From: G963666705 sp963666705
GTDB lineage: Bacteria > Pseudomonadota > Alphaproteobacteria > CADEGL01
Assembly (NCBI GenBank): GCA_963666705.2
Contig: CAXXKO010000018.1
Coordinates: forward strand, 62,001 to 126,000
Direction of reading: 5' to 3'
DNA length: 64,000 nucleotides
Part shown: positions 9,450 through 17,693 of the stretch, in pieces
Layout of the letters: each line of letters begins with the position of its first letter
Position numbering within the stretch: the stretch's first letter is position 1
Program-made: the position numbers and the translations under genes
Notes under the pieces: model-generated
What the model was told of the DNA's origin: nothing
Database searches by the model: none
The model's input: the letters and a program-made list of their open reading frames with translations, nothing else

Positions 9450-10301
9450 ATGCCGAAGCTATTGAGCGAAGACCAGATCGAGCGGTTCCGCGAGGACGGG
9501 TTCCTCTGCCCCGTGCCCGTGCTCTCGCGCGACGAGGCGGGCGCGGCCCGGGCCCGCCTCGAGAGCCTCGAGGCGCGCCGGCCGGACGACGTGAAGAAGC
9601 TCAAGACCAAGGCCCACGTCTTGTGCCCCTGGGTCGGCGACATCGCTCGCCACCCGCGCATCCTCGATGCCTTCGAGGACCTGATCGGCCCCGACATCCT
9701 GTGCTACAGCATGGCCTTCCGGGCGAAGCAAGCGGATGGCGCCACTTTCGCCGGCTGGCACCAGGACTCGGCCTATAGCCGCATCCGACCCCTCGTCGTC
9801 CTGGGCGCCCTCGCGCTCTCCGACTGCACGCCCGAGAGCGGCTGTCTGCGCGTGATCCCGGGCTCGCACGAGTGGGGCGACATGCCCCATGCCGAGACCG
9901 GCGACGCGGCCTCCATCCTCGCCCGTGGCCAGTACATCTCGGCGGACATCGATTCCTCCCGTGCCGTGGACTTCGTGCTGCGGCCGGGTGAGATCGGCTT
10001 CTTCGATTACCGCATCATCCACGGCTCCGGCCCCAACCGGTCGGGCGACCGCCGCATCGTGCTGCTGGTCGAGATGATGCCGGCCAGCGCGCGGCAGACC
10101 GAGGGCCGCGAATCGGCGATGCTGGCGCGGGGCGAGGACCGCCATGGCAACTTCGATACCGATCCCCAGCCGGACGGGGAGCTCACCGAGGCGGCCCTGG
10201 CCGCCTGGCACCAGGTCGTGAGCCTGCGCGCGAAAACCATCTACAGCGATAGCGGCCTGTCCATCCCCGAGGCCTATGGCGGCGAAAGGGCCGGGCGGTG
10301 A
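9450..10301 (+). CDS. Phytanoyl-CoA dioxygenase (PhyH) family protein
   Basis: A 283-residue Fe(II)/2-oxoglutarate oxygenase. The facial triad can be read: His104-x-Asp106 in GWHQDSAYS and His191 in RIIHGSGPN, with Arg197 or Arg201 following to bind 2-oxoglutarate. The conserved GCLRVIPGSH strand is also present. PhyH proteins hydroxylate acyl-CoAs or many small molecules; the substrate here is unknown. The start at 9450 follows a short purine tract and begins MPKLLSEDQIERFREDGFLC, the usual N-terminus for this type. Its stop overlaps the start of the next gene (GTGA). It is one of five PhyH genes in the window and is most like the one at 51251 in its N-terminal layout. Confidence 0.9.
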   Translation: MPKLLSEDQIERFREDGFLCPVPVLSRDEAGAARARLESLEARRPDDVKKLKTKAHVLCPWVGDIARHPRILDAFEDLIGPDILCYSMAFRAKQADGATFAGWHQDSAYSRIRPLVVLGALALSDCTPESGCLRVIPGSHEWGDMPHAETGDAASILARGQYISADIDSSRAVDFVLRPGEIGFFDYRIIHGSGPNRSGDRRIVLLVEMMPASARQTEGRESAMLARGEDRHGNFDTDPQPDGELTEAALAAWHQVVSLRAKTIYSDSGLSIPEAYGGERAGR

Positions 10302-10669
10302 AGGGAGCCCTGTCCGCCTTCGCGCTCGCTCTTCTCCTCGTCGGCGCCACCGCGCCGAGGGCCCAGGCCGGCGACCCGGTCCTCGAGCGGCTCACCATGG
10401 CGGCCGAGCTCCTCGGCGGGGTCTATGTGCTCGAGAAGCTGTGCGACACCGACGCGGCCGTCATGGCGCGGGACCGGTTCGTCGAGGTGCTCAACATGGT
10501 CGCGCCGACGGCGGAGCAGGAGCGGGCGCTGGTCGATCTGTTCGTGGCCGGCGGGGCGCTCGAGAAGGAGAGTCATATCGCCTGCAATGCCGGGAGCCGG
10601 ACCCGCGCGGCCCAGCTCGACACCTATGCCTCCGACGCAGTGCGCGAGATCATGGAGTATCTGAAATGA
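10298..10669 (+). CDS. TIGR02301-like exported small protein
   Basis: A 123-residue protein with a clear signal peptide (MKGALSAFALALLLVGATAP, cleavage near AQA-GD). The mature part, LERLTMAAELLGGVYVLEKL then C and a second Cys in HIACNAG, fits the pattern I know for the alphaproteobacterial TIGR02301 family of unknown function. The start is a GTG that overlaps the TGA of the PhyH gene by four bases, so translation is coupled although no functional link is known. It ends before a short AT-rich gap. Confidence 0.65.
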   Translation: MKGALSAFALALLLVGATAPRAQAGDPVLERLTMAAELLGGVYVLEKLCDTDAAVMARDRFVEVLNMVAPTAEQERALVDLFVAGGALEKESHIACNAGSRTRAAQLDTYASDAVREIMEYLK

Positions 10670-10737
10670 CGGATGTGCGCCCACGCGATATCCATGATCT
10701 AAAACTCGAAAAAACAACCACAAACACCGGGAAATAA

Positions 10738-11691
10738 ATGAGTAATTCCTCCAATTATCAATCTAACCGGCCGATCCTGGTCACCGGCGCCGCCGGCTGC
10801 ATCGGCTCTTGGGTGGTGGCGGCGCTCACGCGCTCAGCCCGGCCGGTGGTGGCGTTCGACCTCTCGGACGACCGGCGGCGCCTGAGGCTCCTGCTGGCGC
10901 CGGAGGAAGTGGATGCCGTGCCCTGGATCACGGGCGACATCACGGATACGGAGGCCGTTTCCCGCACCGTGACCATGCACGACCCCCAGGCGGTCATCCA
11001 CCTGGCGGCCCTGCAAATTCCATTCTGCGTCGCCGATCCGGTGGCGGGGGCGCGCGTCAACGTGGTGGGCCAGATGAACGTGCTGGAAGCGGTGCGTCAC
11101 CACGGCCGCTGCCGGCTCGTCTACGCGAGCTCGGTCGCCGCCCTGCCGGCCGCGGGCGGGGCGGGGCCGGTCACCCTTTACGGTGTCTACAAGCTGGCGG
11201 ACGAGGGTGCCGCCGGCGTCTATTGGCGGGACTGGTCGGTGGCCAGCGTAGGGCTCCGGCCCCATACGGTCTACGGCCCGGGCCGGGACCAGGGCCTGAC
11301 CAGCGCGCCCACCCGGGCCATCCTCGCGGCCGTCGCCGGCAAGCCCTTCGCCATCCCCTTCACCGGCGCCTTGCAGTTCCAGTATGCGGCCGAAATGGCC
11401 GAAATCTTCATTCGCTGCGCCGACGCGGAGGCGGACGGTGCGCCCGTCTTCGATGTGGGCGGCCGCATGGTCGAGGTCGCGGAGGTCATCGCGGCCATCG
11501 AGGCGGCCGTACCGGGCGCCCAAGTCACCGCGGGTGGCGAGGCGCTGCCCGTCCGGCCCGACCTCGACAACAGCCCCCTGCGCGCGCTCATAGGCGACTG
11601 GGGAGAGACCCCGCTCGAAGACGGCGTTCGGGCCAGTGCCGACGCCTTCCGCGACCTCCTCGCCCGTGGCCTGGTCGAGGCCGAGGGCTAG
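10738..11691 (+). CDS. NAD-dependent epimerase/dehydratase (extended SDR)
   Basis: A 317-residue extended short-chain dehydrogenase. The N-terminal Rossmann motif is TGAAGCIG (residues 16-23), followed by the acidic FDLSDD that selects NAD, and the catalytic Tyr148-x3-Lys152 in LYGVYK. Such enzymes act on nucleotide sugars or other sugar derivatives; the substrate is not evident. The first ten residues (MSNSSNYQSN) and the upstream 60 bp are unusually AT-rich for this window and the ribosome site is weak, so the start is less sure. A P-loop protein follows after 17 bp on the same strand. Confidence 0.85.
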   Translation: MSNSSNYQSNRPILVTGAAGCIGSWVVAALTRSARPVVAFDLSDDRRRLRLLLAPEEVDAVPWITGDITDTEAVSRTVTMHDPQAVIHLAALQIPFCVADPVAGARVNVVGQMNVLEAVRHHGRCRLVYASSVAALPAAGGAGPVTLYGVYKLADEGAAGVYWRDWSVASVGLRPHTVYGPGRDQGLTSAPTRAILAAVAGKPFAIPFTGALQFQYAAEMAEIFIRCADAEADGAPVFDVGGRMVEVAEVIAAIEAAVPGAQVTAGGEALPVRPDLDNSPLRALIGDWGETPLEDGVRASADAFRDLLARGLVEAEG

Positions 11692-11708
11692 GGCTGGGAG
11701 CCGCCCGC

Positions 11709-12281
11709 GTGGCGCCCCGGCTCGCCGTCACCGGTAGCGCCGGCGTGGGCAAGACGACCCTCGGCCGGGACCTGGCCGAGCGCTTGGGCGTCCCTTTCGT
11801 GCCCGAGGGCATGCGCGAGCGCCTCGAGGCGGGGCTCGACCTGCACACTCTCGGCCATGCCACCCTCGGCGGGCTCATCACCGAGCTCTACGACGAGATG
11901 CTGGGCCGGCTGGACGCCGCCGTTGCGGCATCGGGCGGCTTCGTCGCCGACCGCTCCGCCATCGATTACGCCGCCTTCTGGCTCTACTACGGCTTCGCCG
12001 ACGAGGAGGGCGCGACGGCCGCCCTGATGGCGCGGGTGCGGGACGCGGTTCCGCGCTACGACGCGGTGTTCGTGCTGCCCTGGGGCGGCATCGCCTTCGC
12101 GGCCAACGGCGTGCGCAGCCCCAATGCCTGGCGCCAGCTCCATTTCCAAGCCCTGGTCGAGGGCCTCACGGCGCGGCTGATGCCGGCGGGGCGGGTGCTG
12201 CACATGCCGGACGACGCGGTTGCGCGGGACGCGCGGCGTGACTGGGCGGTGGCGCGGTGGCACGCCCTCGAAGGGCGCTGA
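11709..12281 (+). CDS. P-loop ATPase (AAA_28 / NadR-like)
   Basis: A 190-residue nucleotide-binding protein. The GTG start at 11709 is 8 bp after GGGAG, and the Walker A motif GSAGVGKTT follows at once. FVADRSAIDYAAFWLYYGF resembles the Walker B and substrate region of small kinase-like ATPases related to the NadR kinase domain, and PWGGIAF plus the C-terminal basic stretch fit that fold. The phosphoryl acceptor is unknown. It lies 17 bp behind the epimerase, which suggests joint expression. Open frame upstream of 11709 overlaps the epimerase and was excluded. Confidence 0.75.
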   Translation: MAPRLAVTGSAGVGKTTLGRDLAERLGVPFVPEGMRERLEAGLDLHTLGHATLGGLITELYDEMLGRLDAAVAASGGFVADRSAIDYAAFWLYYGFADEEGATAALMARVRDAVPRYDAVFVLPWGGIAFAANGVRSPNAWRQLHFQALVEGLTARLMPAGRVLHMPDDAVARDARRDWAVARWHALEGR

Positions 12282-12293
12282 CGACGGGTGCGA

Positions 12294-13316
12294 TCAATGG
12301 CCGTCGTCCGGCCGCTCTCCCTCCCGGTCCCGGTCGAAGCGGGCCAGCCAGCGGTCGAGCGCCTCGCCGTCGCCATGGGTCTGGCGCAACTGGCGCAGCG
12401 CCACGCGCGCGCCGGCGCGCTCGAGCCGCGTCTCTGGCGGACGGTACCCGTCCGGCCCCTCGCCGCGCAGGGCCGCATCGGTGATGCGCATCTTCTCCGC
12501 CACGTAATACGCGGTCCCGTCGCGCGTCAGCAGCGCCTGGAACGCCGCATGGGCGCCGCGGTCGAACGCCCTCGGCTCGCCCATGCCGTCGGTCACCGCG
12601 TTGGCCGGGTGAAGCCCGAGGCAGGGCAACATCCCTTCGGGGATCGGCACGTTGACCGAATGGGTCCGCCCCGCGCGCAGGAGGGCCGGCAAGACGTGGG
12701 TGTGCGGCCCGGGCGGCGTCGGCAGGTTGCGCCCGGAGGAGCCGATATGCTGGTACACCTCGGCCCGGCCGAGGGCCGAGATGGCGACCCGATGGGGGCT
12801 CGCCGCCTTGATCGCGGCCATCACCGGGCTTTCGGCCGCGAACAGGGAGCGGCCGAGATGCGCCCGCAACAGTGCGATAAGATCGGTCGCCGCCGTCCGC
12901 ACGCAGAAGCGCACATGGGACGCGGGCAGGCCGAGGTCGAAGAGGATGTCGTCCCGGTCGCGGGCGCGGATGGCCTCGCGGTCGGGACCGCATTCCGCGA
13001 TCCCGCCGCCGCCCGGCAGTGCCGCCGCGGCTGGATCGAGGCAGAAGGCGACGCCGTGGGTCCATGCGTCGGGCCGCGCGCTCACCCCCTCGTAGGCCAC
13101 GATCCGCGCGCCGGGCAGGAGTGCGACGCGCAGCGCGCCGCGGTCCGTGGCGAGCGTGCCGCCGGCCTCCATCTCCACTATCTCCGCCGGCTCGCCCGCG
13201 TCCCGGTGGAACTCCGCGATGGCGCCGAAGGTGCCCACGTTCCAGCTGCTGTCCGCGAGTGCCAGATGGCGGCGGGCGAGGCTCGCCGCACGGCGTAATT
13301 CGGTAGCTCTCTCCAT
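12294..13316 (-). CDS. Conserved hypothetical protein
   Basis: A 340-residue soluble protein starting MERATELRRAASLARRHLAL. It has no signal peptide or membrane segment. Notable stretches are RDDILFDLGLPASHVRFCVRT, SPHRVAISALGRAEVYQHIG, and GPHTHVLPALLR, the last with two His that could bind a metal. I do not recognise the family with certainty. The start at 13316 is an ATG; five more codons upstream from a TTG are possible. It converges with the P-loop gene and is divergent from the histidine kinase at 13462, with about 145 bp of shared upstream region. Confidence 0.7.
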   Translation of the reverse strand: MERATELRRAASLARRHLALADSSWNVGTFGAIAEFHRDAGEPAEIVEMEAGGTLATDRGALRVALLPGARIVAYEGVSARPDAWTHGVAFCLDPAAAALPGGGGIAECGPDREAIRARDRDDILFDLGLPASHVRFCVRTAATDLIALLRAHLGRSLFAAESPVMAAIKAASPHRVAISALGRAEVYQHIGSSGRNLPTPPGPHTHVLPALLRAGRTHSVNVPIPEGMLPCLGLHPANAVTDGMGEPRAFDRGAHAAFQALLTRDGTAYYVAEKMRITDAALRGEGPDGYRPPETRLERAGARVALRQLRQTHGDGEALDRWLARFDRDREGERPDDGH

Positions 13317-13461
13317 TTTATTCACTCGCAATACGGATCAAGAACTGGTCTGCGCCCTTTACTTGTGCTGGTGACGAAGTACCGTTACGCCAGCCCGATG
13401 ACGCCTCGTCCCATGGGGCTATCGATCGACCGTGCGCGTTTCCACCAGCGAGATTGGTACG

Positions 13462-15033
13462 ATGTTCGCGCTGTTGCGGTACTATACCCTAGTGAGCGCC
13501 GTAGCACTCGCTGCGGTGGCGGCTGTCTTGGTCGTCCTATACCGCCAGATCGCCGCGGACGAGATCGTGGCCGTGACCGAGGTCCAGAACGTGGCCCTCA
13601 CCAAGGCCCTGGCCAACACGGTGTGGCCGCGCTACGCGGGCTATGTGGCTTGGGCCGCGGGCATGGATGGCGATACCCTGCGCGCGCGGCCCGAGACCGC
13701 GGCGATCCAGGCGGATCTGGCCCGGCTCGCGGCCGGGCTGCCAGTCCTCAAGATCAAGATTTATGAGCCGGGGGGACTGACGGTCTATTCCTCCGACCCG
13801 GCCCAGATCGGCGAGGGCAAGGCCGGAAATCCGGGCTTCATGGCCGCGGCGCGCGACGGCGTACCGGCGAGCAAGCTGTCCTACCGTGAGACCTTCAGCG
13901 CCTTTTCGGGCGAGATGGAGGATCGCGACCTGGTGGAGACCTACATCCCCGTCAAGGGGCCGGACGGCGCGGTCGAGGGGGTTTTCGAGCTCTATACGGA
14001 CGTGACGCCGATGATGGCGCGGATCGCCCGGACCACCCTGAGGATGGCCATCGGACTGCTGGCGATCTTCGGCGCCCTTTACGCCGTGCTCGCCCTCCTC
14101 GTTCGCCGCGCGGACCGCATCATCAAGGGGCAATACGAGGACTTGCTGCGCAGCAGGGCCGAGATCGAGGAGCGGAGCGCCGCCCTCGCCCGCGAAATGG
14201 GCGAGCGCGAAAAGGCGCAAGCGGGGCTCCGCCACGCCCATGACGAGCTGGAGGCGCGCGTCAGGGAGCGGACGGAAGAGCTCCGCCAAGCCACCAAGAT
14301 GGAGGCGGTGGGGCAGATGACGGGCGGAGTGGCGCACGATTTCAACAACCTCCTGGCGGTGATCCAAGGCAACCTCGAGATTCTCGACGGCCGAATGGGG
14401 CGGGACGACGAGCGGGCCGCGTATGTCGCCAGGGCGATGGCGGCGGCCGAGCGCGGTGGCGCCCTCACGCGCCGCCTACTGACTTTCGCGCGCAAGCAGC
14501 CGATCGCCCCGGGCCTTACCGACCTCAACGCCGTGGTTGTCGAGACGACCGAGCTGTTCCGGCGCACGCTCGGGGCGGCCGTGGATGTCGAGATCGCCCT
14601 CGCCGAGGATGCGCCGCGAACCCTCGTCGATCGCGGCGAGCTGGAAAACGCCCTCGCCAATGTCGCGATCAATGCCCGCGACGCCATGCCGGGCGGCGGC
14701 AAGCTGCGGATCGCGAGCGCTGTCGTCAATGTGGGCGAGAAGGATGGCGCGGGTTCGCCGCCGCCGGGCCGTTACCTGACCCTGACCATCCGCGATACCG
14801 GCACCGGCATGGCGCCCGAGGTCGCCGCGCGCGCGTTCGATCCGTTCTTTACGACCAAGGGGGAGGGTGAGGGCAGCGGCCTCGGCCTCAGCATGGTCTA
14901 CCGGTTCACCGAGCAGGCGGGCGGCCATGTCGAGATCGAGAGCGCGGCCGGCCGCGGCACCCTGGTCCGAATGTATCTGCCCGCGGTCGAGGAGGGGGAG
15001 GGGCGCTTCACCGCCTCGCCGCCCGATGAGTGA
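13462..15033 (+). CDS. Sensor histidine kinase
   Basis: A 523-residue membrane kinase. It has an N-terminal helix (residues about 5-27), a periplasmic region of about 170 residues, a second helix near IGLLAIFGALYAVLALLV, a coiled coil (AEIEERSAALAREMGERE) and the kinase core. The phosphorylated His is His292 in GGVAHDFNNLL. The ATP-binding boxes are N (NVAINARDAM), G1 (DTGTGMAPE), F (FDPFFTTK) and G2 (GSGLGLSM). The VAHDFNNLL H-box is typical of kinases that carry a C-terminal receiver domain, but this protein stops after the ATPase domain and no regulator gene lies nearby. It is thus an orphan kinase. An upstream GTG at 13432 is an alternative start. Confidence 0.9.
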   Translation: MFALLRYYTLVSAVALAAVAAVLVVLYRQIAADEIVAVTEVQNVALTKALANTVWPRYAGYVAWAAGMDGDTLRARPETAAIQADLARLAAGLPVLKIKIYEPGGLTVYSSDPAQIGEGKAGNPGFMAAARDGVPASKLSYRETFSAFSGEMEDRDLVETYIPVKGPDGAVEGVFELYTDVTPMMARIARTTLRMAIGLLAIFGALYAVLALLVRRADRIIKGQYEDLLRSRAEIEERSAALAREMGEREKAQAGLRHAHDELEARVRERTEELRQATKMEAVGQMTGGVAHDFNNLLAVIQGNLEILDGRMGRDDERAAYVARAMAAAERGGALTRRLLTFARKQPIAPGLTDLNAVVVETTELFRRTLGAAVDVEIALAEDAPRTLVDRGELENALANVAINARDAMPGGGKLRIASAVVNVGEKDGAGSPPPGRYLTLTIRDTGTGMAPEVAARAFDPFFTTKGEGEGSGLGLSMVYRFTEQAGGHVEIESAAGRGTLVRMYLPAVEEGEGRFTASPPDE

Positions 15034-15136
15034 CCGCCGAGCGCGTCCCCGATATCGCGATTGAAATGCGGCCGCGAGCGTATATGATCCGCGTCGAGGA
15101 CGATTGCCGGTTTGGACCTGATGCAAGGAACTCCAG

Positions 15137-15775
15137 ATGGTTGACGTGATCGACGGCAAGCAGGTGGCGAGCTACACGCGCATGGACCAGGGGACGGTCG
15201 AGGACTACGCGCTGATCGGCGAGCTGGCGAAGCCCTTCCGCGCCGGGACGGCGGACCGCGTGCTCGCGGACCTGGAGCGCCTGCACGACACCTTTCCCGG
15301 CAGCCGCATCGACCGCTACTGGCATTCGGTCCAGACCGCGACCCGCGCCTACCGCGCGGGCGAATGCGAGGAGGTCGTGATTGTGGGGCTGCTGCATGAT
15401 ATCGGCGACGCCCTCGCGCCCGACAACCACGGGCCCTTCGCGGCCGAGCTTCTCCACCCCTACATCTCCAAGAACGTCTATTGGATGATCTGGCACCACC
15501 AGGTTTTCCAGGGCTATCACTACTGGGACAAGGTGGGGAAGGACCCGAACGCGCGGGACAAGTACAAGGGCCATCCGGCCTACGACATGACGGCCCGGTT
15601 CTGCGGCGATTACGACCAGACCGCGTTCGATCCCGATTACGAGAACCTGCCGGTCGCGTTCTTCGAGCCCATGGTCCGCCGCCTGTTCGCGCGCGAGCCC
15701 TGGGGCAAGCATCACGAGAGCGATTGGCCCCTCGACGACGCCCCCGCCAACGCGATCGAGGCCGCCGCCGAGTAG
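15137..15775 (+). CDS. HD-domain protein, PhnZ-like (paralogue 1)
   Basis: A 212-residue HD-domain protein. Metal ligands can be read as His63 (RYWHSVQTATRA), His87-Asp88 (LLHDIGD), His98 (DNHGPF), His120/121 and Asp160 (DYDQTAFDP). The N-terminal YTRMDQGTVEDY and the HSVQTATRA helix resemble PhnZ, a mixed-valent di-iron HD oxygenase that works with the PhyH-type oxygenase PhnY; that link is inference. HD proteins of this kind are usually annotated as phosphohydrolases. A close paralogue lies at 17087. The start at 15137 is preceded by AAGGAA. Confidence 0.8.
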   Translation: MVDVIDGKQVASYTRMDQGTVEDYALIGELAKPFRAGTADRVLADLERLHDTFPGSRIDRYWHSVQTATRAYRAGECEEVVIVGLLHDIGDALAPDNHGPFAAELLHPYISKNVYWMIWHHQVFQGYHYWDKVGKDPNARDKYKGHPAYDMTARFCGDYDQTAFDPDYENLPVAFFEPMVRRLFAREPWGKHHESDWPLDDAPANAIEAAAE

Positions 15776-15787
15776 AAGTTCCCGCCG

Positions 15788-16936
15788 TCAGACGGCGAGC
15801 GGCCGCGGGCTCCCGCCCGCGTCGAAATCGAACAGGCTCAGGTCCGAGGTGGCGAGCAGTTGGCGCAGGAAGGGGCCTGGGTCGATGCAGCCTTCCGGCG
15901 CCCGCACGCCCGTGAAATCGAGCTTCCGCCGCGCCACCATGAGGGTGGCCAGGGCCGAGGGCGCAGTGGTGCCCCGGCGCGAAGAATCCTGGCCCTCGAA
16001 GGCGAGCGTCTCGGCGCGGCCCCCCCGGTGGCCCGAGACCTCGACCCGTATGGCCATGGGGATCGGCTCCTGTGGGATGTCGAAGCGGCGCCGGCCCTCC
16101 TCGGAATTCAGGTAAGCAATGAGGAAGTCGAACGGGCTCAGCCCCGTGCCCGGTACCGCCTCGTAGCTGGTCATGCCCCAGCGCACCATGGCCTCGAGGA
16201 AGGCGTTGGCCGCCGGCTGGTGGAAGGTGCCCTTGGCCGTCACCTCGCGCAATCCCGGAATGGAGTAGGGGATGCTCACCGGATCGTTGATGCCGGTGCA
16301 ATAGACCGCGCGCTCGCCCACGGGCGGAAGGAAGGCCGCCACCTCCCGGCCGGTGAAGGCGCCGGGGCGCTGGTGCGCGCCATCGATGAATTGGGGGGCC
16401 ATGCCGCTGCTGATGCGCAGGAAGTGGTGGATGGCGGCCGGATATGCGATGGAGTAGTTCCACGAGAAACGCACCGCCACGCGCTCGGCCACGTCGAGTC
16501 GCTCGCAGCCCAGGCGCGCGAGAATCCCGGTGAGGCCGGGGGCGATGCCGCAGCCCACCAGGACCGAGATGCCGGCTTCCCGCGCCCGCGCGTCCCACGC
16601 GGGGTCGAGGAACACCATCTCCGCCACCTCGTGGTCGTCGGCCATGTCCACGTAATGGACGCCCGCCGCCAGGGCCGCCTCGATTGCGGGCGCGGCCGTG
16701 CGGTGATAGGGGCCGACGGCGTTGAAGACGACGGTGGCGCCCTCGAGGAGGCTCGCAAGCGCACCCGCGTCGAAGATATCGACCGCGGCCGCCTCGCAGC
16801 CGGCCTTCGCCGCCACCGCCGCCGCCCGCGCGCCGTCGATGTCGGCCGCGACGACCGTCTCCACGTCCGCCGCCGCCGCGATCTCGTAGGCGATGCCGCG
16901 GCCGTGGAAGCCGCAGCCGAGGACGACGATGCGCAT
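15788..16936 (-). CDS. Saccharopine dehydrogenase-like oxidoreductase
   Basis: A 382-residue protein with an N-terminal Rossmann fold (MRIVVLGCGFHGRGIAYEIA) followed by an acidic AADIDGARA that prefers NAD(P). GPYHRTAAPAIEAALAAGVH and YVDMADDHEVAEM are typical of the saccharopine dehydrogenase / homospermidine synthase-like group. The true substrate is unknown. The gene lies between the two HD-domain genes on the opposite strand: it converges with the first and is divergent from the second, whose start is about 150 bp away. Length and motifs look complete. Confidence 0.85.
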   Translation of the reverse strand: MRIVVLGCGFHGRGIAYEIAAAADVETVVAADIDGARAAAVAAKAGCEAAAVDIFDAGALASLLEGATVVFNAVGPYHRTAAPAIEAALAAGVHYVDMADDHEVAEMVFLDPAWDARAREAGISVLVGCGIAPGLTGILARLGCERLDVAERVAVRFSWNYSIAYPAAIHHFLRISSGMAPQFIDGAHQRPGAFTGREVAAFLPPVGERAVYCTGINDPVSIPYSIPGLREVTAKGTFHQPAANAFLEAMVRWGMTSYEAVPGTGLSPFDFLIAYLNSEEGRRRFDIPQEPIPMAIRVEVSGHRGGRAETLAFEGQDSSRRGTTAPSALATLMVARRKLDFTGVRAPEGCIDPGPFLRQLLATSDLSLFDFDAGGSPRPLAV

Positions 16937-17086
16937 GACCCGTTCCTTACCCAGTGCCCGCCCGGCTGCCGATCATGCGGACCGCCGCCCTCGGGTCAAT
17001 GCCGTTCGCGCGCGCCTTCCGCCCGCCCTCGTTCCGGTCTATGCTGCCGCCTTCCGGGAACACGGCCATTCGAGGGAGGAATAGCG

Positions 17087-17665
17087 ATGCCGGACGAGGT
17101 CACCCAGCGCACCGTCGGCTACATCCGCATGGAAGACGGCACCAAGGACGACTACATGTTCCTCAAGGGGCTGCACGGGCCTTTCGTCGCCGGCTTCCCG
17201 GATCGCGCGCTCAAATATCTCGACACGCTCCACGACGGCTTCCCCGGCGAGCAGGTGAGCCGGTACGAGCATTCGCTCCAGACCGCGACCCGCGCCCACC
17301 GGGACGGGCAGGACGAGGAGATCGTCGTCGCCGCCCTCTTCCACGACATCGGCGACCAGATCGCGCCCGAGAACCACGCCGAGTTCGCGGCCACGGTGCT
17401 CAAGCCATACGTCAGCGCCAACACCCACTGGATGGTCGAGAAGCACGGCATCTTCCAGGGCTACTACTACTTCCATCACTACGACATGGACCGCAACGCG
17501 CGCGACGATTTCCGCGGCCACCCGGCCTACCAGATGACGGTCGATTTCTGCCACAAGTACGACCAGACCGCCTTCGACCCGACCTACGACACCATGCCGA
17601 TCGAGGCCTTCGCGCCCATGGTCCACCGCATCCTCGGCCGCCCCGCCTGGGGCGACCACACGTAG
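17087..17665 (+). CDS. HD-domain protein, PhnZ-like (paralogue 2)
   Basis: A 192-residue HD-domain protein. The ATG at 17087 is preceded by GGGAGGA at good spacing; the long frame upstream is antisense shadow. The same motif order as in the gene at 15137 is seen: YIRMEDGTKDDY, RYEHSLQTATRAHRDGQDEE, FHDIGDQIAPENHAEFA, EKHGIFQGYYYFHHY and KYDQTAFDP. The EHSLQ and HD motifs match the di-iron HD oxygenase pattern better than simple phosphohydrolases, but activity is not known. The two copies flank a dehydrogenase and probably arose by duplication. Confidence 0.85.
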   Translation: MPDEVTQRTVGYIRMEDGTKDDYMFLKGLHGPFVAGFPDRALKYLDTLHDGFPGEQVSRYEHSLQTATRAHRDGQDEEIVVAALFHDIGDQIAPENHAEFAATVLKPYVSANTHWMVEKHGIFQGYYYFHHYDMDRNARDDFRGHPAYQMTVDFCHKYDQTAFDPTYDTMPIEAFAPMVHRILGRPAWGDHT

Positions 17666-17693
17666 GAAGGTCAGGGGGCCGCGCACCGCCCGC

